From contig UQXM01000031.1 of the NCBI GenBank assembly GCA_900545035.1, positions 1 through 14,321 of the forward strand: a stretch of DNA of 14,321 nucleotides, written 5' to 3'. The notes under the pieces are model-generated. The model was given only the letters and a program-made list of their open reading frames with translations. It searched no databases and was not told the origin of the DNA. Below are positions 7,897 to 14,321 of this stretch, piece by piece; position 1 is the first letter of the stretch; each line of letters opens with the position of its first letter. The position numbers and the translations under genes were made by a program. Source of the stretch: an uncultured Fusobacterium sp. Lineage in GTDB: Bacteria; Fusobacteriota; Fusobacteriia; Fusobacteriales; Fusobacteriaceae.

Positions 7897-9126
7897 ATGA
7901 TTTATAATTTACTCAGAATAATACTGTGGCTTCCTCTTAAAATAGTCATGATATTCAGACCAGAAAAAAGAAAATTTATAGAAAAAAGAATGAATCAAAA
8001 TTTTGATTTTCTGAAATCTGAAAAAAATTATATTTGGCTTCATTGTTCATCAGTTGGGGAAATAAATCTTTCCGATGCACTGATAAAAAAACTTTTGGCA
8101 GAAAGAGATGAAAATATTCTTATCAGCATATTTACAGATACAGGATATGAGACTGCTCAGAACAAATATTCCAAAGAGGAAAGAATAAAAATAATATATT
8201 TTCCTCTGGACAGCAGAAATGAAATAAGAAGAATTTTAAAAAAAATAGATATGAAACTTTTAATTTTAATAGAAACAGAGATATGGCCTAATCTTATAAG
8301 TCTTGCTCACAGAAAAGGAAAAGTTGTTCTTGTAAACGGAAGAATATCTGATAAAAGCTTCAAAAAATATCTAAAACTTAAAAATATTTTAAAATCTACT
8401 TTAAAGAAAATTGATATTTTCTTTATGCAGACAGAAAATGACGGAGAAAGAATATGTACTGTCGGTGCAGACAGAGAGAAAATAAAAATTTTCGGAAATC
8501 TAAAATTTGATATAGAACTGCAAAATTATACTGAAGAAGAAAAATCACAACTTAAAAATCTTATAAAAGCAGAAGGACGAAAAATTTTTACAGCAGGAAG
8601 TACGAGAACAGGAGAAGATGAAATAATAATAGAGGCTTTTAAAAAACTTGAAAACTATATGCTTGTTCTTGTTCCAAGACATCTTGACAGAATTGAAAGA
8701 ATAGAAAATTTGATAAAAGAAAAAAATCTTACTTATGTAAAGTACAGCGACTGTCTTGAAAAAAATACAGAAAAAACGGATATTATTCTTGTAGATAAAA
8801 TGGGAGTGCTCAGAAAATTTTATGCTGTATGTGACACAGCATTTGTAGGAGGTACTCTTGTGAATATCGGAGGACATAGTTTATTAGAACCTTTGTTTTA
8901 CAGAAAAACTCCGATTTTTGGAAAATATCTGCAAAATGTAAAAGATATTGCAGAAGAAATTTTAAAAAGAGGGATAGGATTTAAAGCACAGACAAGTGAA
9001 GATATTGCTGTATCAGTGAAAGAGATAGATAACGGGCATATAAAAACAGATGAAATAGAAAACTTTTTCAAAGCCAATCAGAATGTGGCAGGAAAAATAG
9101 TTTTTGAAATAAATGAAATAATATAA
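7897..9126 (+). CDS. waaA: Kdo transferase, lipopolysaccharide core synthesis
   Basis: WaaA (KdtA, glycosyltransferase family GT30) adds Kdo from CMP-Kdo to lipid IVA at the inner membrane. The 409-residue protein begins with a hydrophobic anchor (about 1-21). Then comes WLHCSSVGE (48-55) with E55 matching the family's catalytic Glu. Further motifs are TDTGYETAQ (80-88), IETEIWPNL (125-133), GNLKFD (200-205), AGSTRTGEDE (233-242), VPRHLDR (259-265) and the nucleotide-sugar site FVGGTL with GGHSLLEP (about 316-332). The frame opens at GTG 7888 inside cmk, but that GTG is part of the RBS AGGTGA; ATG 7897, five bases after it, is the better start. Its presence shows an outer membrane with lipopolysaccharide or a Kdo-lipid A form. 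Cmk just upstream could help supply the cytidine nucleotides needed for CMP-Kdo. Confidence 0.95.
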   Translation: MIYNLLRIILWLPLKIVMIFRPEKRKFIEKRMNQNFDFLKSEKNYIWLHCSSVGEINLSDALIKKLLAERDENILISIFTDTGYETAQNKYSKEERIKIIYFPLDSRNEIRRILKKIDMKLLILIETEIWPNLISLAHRKGKVVLVNGRISDKSFKKYLKLKNILKSTLKKIDIFFMQTENDGERICTVGADREKIKIFGNLKFDIELQNYTEEEKSQLKNLIKAEGRKIFTAGSTRTGEDEIIIEAFKKLENYMLVLVPRHLDRIERIENLIKEKNLTYVKYSDCLEKNTEKTDIILVDKMGVLRKFYAVCDTAFVGGTLVNIGGHSLLEPLFYRKTPIFGKYLQNVKDIAEEILKRGIGFKAQTSEDIAVSVKEIDNGHIKTDEIENFFKANQNVAGKIVFEINEII

Positions 9127-9137
9127 TGGAGGAATTG

Positions 9138-9839
9138 ATGATAAAATTAGCAGAAAATGATGATTTCTGGAAACATTTTTTTAAAAACCCAAAAAAAGCA
9201 TACAATCCATATATGCACAGACTGAAAGAGTTTCCTGAATATATAATGTACGATAAAGAGGTTATGGATTCATATAAAGGAAAATGGAATGAATATTTTA
9301 GAAATGATAATCCTATATATGTGGAAATAGGTTCAGGGAGTGGAAATTTTGCTATAGGGATGTGTGAAAAATACAAAGACAGAAATCATATTGCATTGGA
9401 GCTTAGATTTAAAAGACTGCATTCATCAGCAAGAAAATCTAAAAATTTAGGGCTTACAAATGTTCTTTTTATGAGAAGATTTGGAGAGGAGCTTCCTGAG
9501 TTCCTTGGAGAGTGTGAGATTTCAGGATTATATATTAATTTCCCGGATCCTTGGGAGGGAAATGAAAAAAACAGAATTATTCAAGAAAGTCTTTTCTCAA
9601 GTCTGGATAAGGTGTTAAAGGTAGGAGGAAAATTATTTTTCAAAACAGACCATGACAAATACTATGAAGATGTGATACAATTAAGCGGAAATTTAGAAAA
9701 CTATAAACTGGTATATCATACTTCTGATTTACATAACAGTGAAAAGGCAGAGGAAAATGTGCTTACAGAATTTGAGCAACTGTTCCTTAATAAATTCCAA
9801 AAAAATATTAATTATATTGAGATAGAAAAAATAAAATAA
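9138..9839 (+). CDS. trmB: tRNA (guanine-N7)-methyltransferase
   Basis: TrmB makes m7G46 in the tRNA variable loop using S-adenosylmethionine. The 233-residue protein has the SAM loop EIGSGSGNF (63-71), ALELRFKR (86-93), the family motif NFPDPW (134-139), a strand-loop FKTDHDKYY (168-176) and a C-terminal TEFE (210-213) resembling the TKFE signature. The basic segment that normally follows PDPW in TrmB (K-x-RH-x-KRR type) is replaced by EGNEKNR. The frame opens at ATG 9126, overlapping the waaA stop, but that codon has no RBS before it. GGAGG at 9128-9132 lies inside that longer frame and is five bases before ATG 9138, which is the better start. The gene follows waaA by 11 bases. Confidence 0.92.
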   Translation: MIKLAENDDFWKHFFKNPKKAYNPYMHRLKEFPEYIMYDKEVMDSYKGKWNEYFRNDNPIYVEIGSGSGNFAIGMCEKYKDRNHIALELRFKRLHSSARKSKNLGLTNVLFMRRFGEELPEFLGECEISGLYINFPDPWEGNEKNRIIQESLFSSLDKVLKVGGKLFFKTDHDKYYEDVIQLSGNLENYKLVYHTSDLHNSEKAEENVLTEFEQLFLNKFQKNINYIEIEKIK

Positions 9840-9860
9840 TTAGTGATTAAATTTTTTTAG

Positions 9861-11156
<1,296 letters not shown>

Positions 11157-11163
11157 AAATTTT

Positions 11164-11220
11164 AAAGGGGTTGTTGCAAACTTATAAAAAACAAATTTTA
11201 TAAATGCAGCATCCTCTTTT
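11164..11220 (+). terminator. Long terminator hairpin after purA
   Basis: GGGGTTGTTGCA (11167-11178) pairs with TGCAGCATCCTC (11205-11216) with one U-U mismatch and two G-U pairs. A second stem above a small internal loop pairs TTATAAAA (11182-11189) with TTTTATAA (11196-11203). A-U pairs extend the foot, and the right arm runs into TTTTATATT. It sits about 10 bases after the purA stop and should end the ymdB-purA transcript. Confidence 0.8.
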
Positions 11221-11244
11221 ATATTAGTAAATAATCTGTCAAAA

Positions 11245-11253
11245 TGGTAAAAT
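11245..11253 (+). promoter_or_regulatory. Extended -10 promoter for the Nudix gene
   Basis: TGG-TAAAAT fits the extended -10 form TGnTAnAAT-like and lies just behind the purA terminator, where the next gene needs a promoter. No convincing -35 box is present. The start should fall near 11260, giving a leader of about 36 bases. Confidence 0.4.
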
Positions 11254-11295
11254 ATTTATTATGAGAAAAAATAAAAATAAAAGACGGTGAAAAGT

Positions 11296-11964
11296 ATGCT
11301 GACAGAAAACAAAATAAAAGAAAGATTAAAAGATTTTTTTAAAGACAGAGGGCACAGCAGAATAATAGGAAGAGAATCTTTAATGAACTCTGCAGTTATG
11401 GTTTTGTTTTGCGAAATAGATGAAAAAATATACATCCTTTTTGAAAAAAGAGCAGAAGGAATAAGACAGGGAAGCGAAATTTCTTTTCCGGGAGGAAGGA
11501 GAGATAAAAAAGATTTGAATTTTGCTGAAACTGCGTTGAGAGAAACTTATGAGGAAATCGGACTTTCTAAAGAGAAAATTGAAAATGTGAGAAAATATGG
11601 AACACTGATAATTCCTACAGGTGTTGTAGTAGAAGCATACATAGGATATGTGAAAAATTTTTCTTTAAATGAACTTGATCTTAATAAAGATGAAGTGGAA
11701 AAAATTCTTCTTGTACCTCTTGATTATTTTTTGGAAAATGAACCGAGCATAGAATATGTTACAGTACAAAATAATCCTTTTTATATAGATAAAGAGGGAA
11801 ATAAGATTGAGCTGAATGTAAAAAGATGGGGACTTCCCGAAAAATATCATCAGCCGTGGAAAGGGACACCGAGAAGACTTTTGTTTTATAAATATGACAG
11901 TGAAACAATTTGGGGAATTACAGGGGAAATTATTTACAGTATAGCTTCCTCTATAAGAAATTAA
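11296..11964 (+). CDS. Nudix hydrolase, CoA pyrophosphatase-like
   Basis: This 222-residue protein is a Nudix hydrolase: the box ends REtyEEiGL (82-90) and follows FPGGRRDKKD (64-73). The spacing between the Gly-Gly and the REXXEE part is one residue longer than in the general Nudix pattern, and FEKRAEGIRQGSEISFPGG precedes it (from about 49). Both features match the NudL/NUDT7/NUDT8 type that splits coenzyme A into phosphopantetheine and 3',5'-ADP. The C-terminal part (about 110-222) extends beyond the core fold. GTG 11287 also opens the frame but overlaps the RBS GGTGA (11286-11290); ATG 11296, five bases later, is chosen. It appears to be a single-gene unit, bounded by the purA terminator and an inverted-repeat element. 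The substrate is inferred from motif shape only. Confidence 0.85.
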   Translation: MLTENKIKERLKDFFKDRGHSRIIGRESLMNSAVMVLFCEIDEKIYILFEKRAEGIRQGSEISFPGGRRDKKDLNFAETALRETYEEIGLSKEKIENVRKYGTLIIPTGVVVEAYIGYVKNFSLNELDLNKDEVEKILLVPLDYFLENEPSIEYVTVQNNPFYIDKEGNKIELNVKRWGLPEKYHQPWKGTPRRLLFYKYDSETIWGITGEIIYSIASSIRN

Positions 11965-11965
11965 G

Positions 11966-12127
11966 ATAAAAGATAAAATTTTGCGATATTAAAAATAACT
12001 GCGTAATCTATGCAGCGAATTGAACGCTGAAAAATGATATGTTTGAGCAAAGGGAGTTTATCATTTTTAGTGAAATGAGCAATATAGATAGCTGTTATTT
12101 TTTTCAAGCAAAATTTTAATCTTTTAT
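11966..12127. repeat. 162-bp imperfect inverted-repeat element
   Basis: The gap between the Nudix gene and ylxM is mostly one nested palindrome. Outer arms 11966-11984 and 12108-12127 match over 19 bp with one inserted A. A second arm pair (11991-12011 and 12084-12103) matches with a few changes (ATAGAT and TTATTTTT are kept). Inside are a local hairpin CAGCG/CGCTG (12013-12017, 12025-12029) and a perfect 10-bp stem AAAAATGATA/TATCATTTTT (12030-12039, 12059-12068). It codes for nothing convincing. TTTGAGCAAAGGGAGTTT and its surroundings resemble repeats I recall from Fusobacterium genomes, suggesting a MITE-like or REP-like family; that link is from memory. It could also end Nudix transcription, being folded and T-rich at its right side. 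Confidence 0.65.
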
Positions 12128-12146
12128 AGGTGTAAAGAAAAAATAC

Positions 12147-12175
12147 TTGACATTTTTTTGAAAAATTAATATAAT
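12147..12175 (+). promoter_or_regulatory. Consensus sigma-70 promoter for ylxM-ffh
   Basis: TTGACA (12147-12152), 17 bases, TATAAT (12170-12175): both hexamers and the spacing are textbook-perfect. It begins about 20 bases past the inverted-repeat element. Transcription should start about 12181-12183, leaving only some 7-9 bases before the ylxM ATG. Confidence 0.85.
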
Positions 12176-12189
12176 AGTTTGGTGATTAT

Positions 12190-12501
12190 ATGGAATTAAA
12201 AGAAATGATAGAAATAGGTATACTTCTTGATTATTATAAACCCCTGCTGACAGAAAAGCAGAAAAGATATCTTGTAGATTATTTTGAAGAGGACTTGTCT
12301 TTAAGTGAAATAGCACAGAATTATGAAGTCACAAGACAAGCTGTCTATGATAATATAAGAAGAGGAAGCAGAATTTTAAGAGAGTATGAAGATAAGCTTA
12401 ATTTCTATAAAAAAGACAGAAAATTATACAACGAGCTTTTGGAACTTAGAAAAGATTTTAAAAAAGAAAATCTTGATAAGATTATTGAAAAAATGAGTTA
12501 G
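12190..12501 (+). CDS. ylxM: YlxM/p13-family helix-turn-helix protein, SRP accessory
   Basis: This 103-residue protein belongs to the UPF0122 (YlxM/p13) family, small helical proteins encoded just before ffh in many bacteria. The sigma-factor-like helix-turn-helix is visible at about 37-62: LSLSEIAQNYEVTRQAVYDN. In Streptococcus the protein has been reported to influence the signal recognition particle GTPases. The C-terminal 30 residues are Lys/Glu-rich and helical. GGTGA (12181-12185) lies four bases before ATG 12190, at about the expected 5' end of the mRNA. It precedes ffh by 20 bases and is almost certainly co-transcribed with it. Confidence 0.92.
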   Translation: MELKEMIEIGILLDYYKPLLTEKQKRYLVDYFEEDLSLSEIAQNYEVTRQAVYDNIRRGSRILREYEDKLNFYKKDRKLYNELLELRKDFKKENLDKIIEKMS

Positions 12502-12521
12502 TCAGAACATAGGAGAAACAG

Positions 12522-13898
12522 ATGTTAGAAAATTTAGGAAATAGATTTCAGGACATTTTCAAAAAAGTAAGAGGACATGGAAAGCTTAGCGAAAGCAACA
12601 TAAAAGATGCTTTGAGAGAAGTTAAAATGTCGCTTTTGGAAGCTGACGTAAACTATAAAGTTGTTAAAGATTTTATAAATAAAATTCAGGAAAAGGCAAT
12701 TGGTACAGAAGTAATAAGAGGCATAAATCCCGGGCAGCAGTTTATCAAAATAGTAAATGATGAACTTGTGGAACTTCTTGGAGGAACAAATTCAAAGCTT
12801 ACAAAAGGAGTTAAAAATCCTACTGTATTAATGCTTGCAGGACTTCAGGGAGCAGGAAAAACAACTTTTGCTGCAAAACTTGCCAACAAACTGAAAAAAG
12901 ACGGAGAAAGACCATATCTTGTGGCAGCAGATGTATACAGACCTGCAGCTATAAAGCAGCTTCAGGTTTTAGGGAATCAGATTGATGTTCCTGTATATGC
13001 CGACGAAGAAAATAAAAATCCTGTTGATATAGCCAAAAAAGCATGGGGACAGGCAAAAGCAAACGATTATACCTATATGATAATCGATACTGCCGGAAGA
13101 CTTCATGTGGACGAAGCTCTTATGGAAGAGTTGAGTGAAATCAAAAAAACAGTAAGACCTCAGGAAATTCTTCTTGTGGTTGATGCCATGATAGGACAGG
13201 ATGCAGTAAATTTAGCTAAAAATTTTAATGATAAATTAAATATAGACGGAGTTGTTCTTACAAAATTTGACGGAGATACGAGAGGGGGAGCTGCCCTTTC
13301 CATAAAATCTGTGGTTGGAAAACCTATCAAATTTGTGGGAGTTGGAGAAAAAATAGGAGATTTGGAACTGTTCCATCCGGAAAGGCTGGCTTCCAGAATT
13401 TTGGGAATGGGGGATGTGGTATCTCTTGTTGAAAAAGCTCAGGAAAATATAAATGAAGATGATGCAAAATCATTGGAAGAAAAAATAAGAACTCAGAAAT
13501 TCAATCTTGAAGATTTCCTAAAAATGCTTCATATGATTAAAAAAATGGGGCCTCTTGCAAGTGTTTTAAAAATGCTTCCGGGAGTTGGAAATGACATTGG
13601 CGATTTATCTATGGCCGAAAAAGAGATGAAGAAAGTAAGAGCTATTATACAGTCAATGACAAAAGAAGAAAGAGTTAAGCCTGAAATTCTTAAAGCAAGC
13701 AGAAAAATAAGAATTGCAAAGGGAAGCGGAACAGATGTTGCTGATGTAAACAGACTTTTAAAACAGTTTGAAATGATGAAAAATATGATGAAAATGTTCA
13801 GCAGCGGCAAAATGCCAAACCTTAATGCGATGAAAAACATGGGAGGCGGAATGCCGAACATGAGAAACGGAAAAGGAAGAGGGAAATTTCCTTTCTAA
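12522..13898 (+). CDS. ffh: Signal recognition particle protein Ffh
   Basis: Ffh binds 4.5S/SRP RNA and signal sequences and, with FtsY, delivers membrane proteins to the translocon. The 458-residue protein has an N domain (about 1-90) and an SRP-type G domain. The G domain carries P-loop GLQGAGKTT (107-115), DVYRPAA (137-143), DTAGR (189-193), TKFDGD (247-252) and RGGAALS (254-260). From about 300 on is the M domain, with repeated Met (FEMMKNMMKMF) and the RNA-binding helix region KASRKIRIAKGSGT (391-404). The tail is Gly/Met/Asn-rich and ends GKFPF. AGGAG, six bases before ATG 12522, sets the start. It lies between ylxM and rpsP, the order seen in Bacillus. No SRP RNA gene is in this window. 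Confidence 0.97.
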   Translation: MLENLGNRFQDIFKKVRGHGKLSESNIKDALREVKMSLLEADVNYKVVKDFINKIQEKAIGTEVIRGINPGQQFIKIVNDELVELLGGTNSKLTKGVKNPTVLMLAGLQGAGKTTFAAKLANKLKKDGERPYLVAADVYRPAAIKQLQVLGNQIDVPVYADEENKNPVDIAKKAWGQAKANDYTYMIIDTAGRLHVDEALMEELSEIKKTVRPQEILLVVDAMIGQDAVNLAKNFNDKLNIDGVVLTKFDGDTRGGAALSIKSVVGKPIKFVGVGEKIGDLELFHPERLASRILGMGDVVSLVEKAQENINEDDAKSLEEKIRTQKFNLEDFLKMLHMIKKMGPLASVLKMLPGVGNDIGDLSMAEKEMKKVRAIIQSMTKEERVKPEILKASRKIRIAKGSGTDVADVNRLLKQFEMMKNMMKMFSSGKMPNLNAMKNMGGGMPNMRNGKGRGKFPF

Positions 13899-13975
13899 AT
13901 AAAAAATTTAAGAAACAAATAAATTAAAAATAAAATTTAAAAAAATAAAAGAAGAATTAAAAGGAGTGATTTTTA

Positions 13976-14239
13976 ATGTTAAAATTAAGATTAACAAGAT
14001 TAGGAAGCAAGAAAAACCCAGTATACAGAGTAGTAGCTATGGAATCTACAACTAAAAGAGAAGGTAAAGCAGTAGCTTACTTAGGAAACTACTATCCTTT
14101 AGAAGATTCTAAAGTAACTTTAAAAGAAGAAGAAATTTTAACTTTCTTACAAAACGGAGCACAACCTACAAGAACAGTTAAATCTCTTTTAACTAAAGCT
14201 GGAGTTTGGGCAAAATTTGAAGAATCTAAAAGAAAATAA
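13976..14239 (+). CDS. rpsP: 30S ribosomal protein bS16
   Basis: This complete 87-residue protein is bS16, a small-subunit assembly protein. It starts MLKLRLTRLGSKKNPVYRVV and contains the family region YLGNYYPL (35-42) and NGAQPTRTVKSLL (60-72). AGGAGTGA, six bases before ATG 13976, is a strong RBS. The gene lies 77 bases after ffh, across an A-rich leader with a single C. Ten of its eleven Leu codons are TTA, whereas its neighbours use CTT heavily, a sign of selection for high expression. In many genomes rimM and trmD follow; here the window ends 82 bases later with none visible. Confidence 0.98.
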   Translation: MLKLRLTRLGSKKNPVYRVVAMESTTKREGKAVAYLGNYYPLEDSKVTLKEEEILTFLQNGAQPTRTVKSLLTKAGVWAKFEESKRK

Positions 14240-14278
14240 TTAAAATTAATTAAGTTTTAGATTATAGTAATTTATGTG

Positions 14279-14308
14279 TTTACTTTTATATGCAATATGT
14301 GATATAGT
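14279..14308 (+). promoter_or_regulatory. Promoter candidate for a gene beyond the right edge
   Basis: TTTACT (14279-14284) and TATAGT (14303-14308) are 18 bases apart, with TG at 14300-14301 making an extended -10 (TGATATAGT) much like those before obg and ymdB. It points rightwards, so a new transcription unit probably starts just past the window. The bases between rpsP and this site hold only weak AT-only pairing and no clear terminator. Confidence 0.35.
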
Positions 14309-14321
14309 ATATTCAGTAAGA

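Noticed and set aside
12116..12316. Minus-strand frame over the ylxM promoter and 5' end
   Set aside because: It overlaps a consensus promoter and the conserved N-terminal half of YlxM, and has no RBS or family resemblance.
13899..13975. Separate promoter for rpsP between ffh and rpsP
   Set aside because: The stretch is A-rich but shows no TATAAT-like box with a TG or a -35 at proper spacing, so rpsP is taken to be read from upstream.
14226..14260. Possible terminator after rpsP (CTAAAA pairing with TTTTAG)
   Set aside because: The stem is short and almost entirely A-T with a long loop and no following T-run; it is too weak to call.

Overview
The window is a dense, one-directional stretch of bacterial core genome. 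It is AT-rich, uses AGA for almost every Arg codon, and all 16 supported genes lie on the + strand. It contains waaA, whose product builds the Kdo core of lipopolysaccharide, so the cell should have an outer membrane. The ylxM-ffh-rpsP order and the rny/ymdB proximity are arrangements familiar from Firmicutes. That mixture, with the low GC and a repeat that resembles ones I remember from fusobacterial genomes, points to Fusobacteriota, probably Fusobacteriaceae. The species cannot be told from the sequence, and the assignment is inference.

Layout, with start codons re-chosen from ribosome-binding sites (RBS) and promoters: (1) 1-196 is a control region, with what looks like the RBS of a divergent gene just off the left edge, a small palindrome and an extended -10 promoter. 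(2) obg-miaA (197-2419) encodes a ribosome-assembly GTPase and a tRNA prenyltransferase. (3) A strong promoter at 2428-2456 drives lipoprotein - RsbW-like kinase - RsbV/STAS antagonist - rny (2484-5342), closed by a 12-bp terminator hairpin. (4) An extended -10 promoter at 5414-5422 starts ymdB-prmA-cmk-waaA-trmB-purA (5462-11156), closed by a long terminator hairpin. (5) A lone CoA-pyrophosphatase-like Nudix gene (11296-11964) has its own weak promoter. (6) A 162-bp imperfect inverted-repeat element (11966-12127) fills the longest gap. (7) A consensus promoter at 12147-12175 starts ylxM-ffh, with rpsP behind it. (8) The last 80 bases hold no gene but end in another promoter candidate.

Most genes serve translation and RNA: Obg (50S assembly), MiaA and TrmB (tRNA modification), PrmA (L11 methylation), YlxM/Ffh (protein targeting), S16 (30S subunit) and RNase Y with YmdB (RNA turnover). 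Cmk and PurA supply nucleotides, and WaaA serves the envelope. No tRNA, rRNA, CRISPR array, transposase or phage gene is present, and no gene-free stretch exceeds 300 bases.

The least ordinary part is the unit in which an unrecognised lipoprotein and a partner-switching pair (RsbW-like kinase and STAS protein with an unusual serine loop) precede RNase Y, with no sigma factor or phosphatase nearby. Other points of interest are the inverted-repeat element, a nearly leaderless ylxM transcript and a shared extended -10 promoter style. I see no clearly new multi-gene system; the partner-switch/RNase Y operon is the best candidate.
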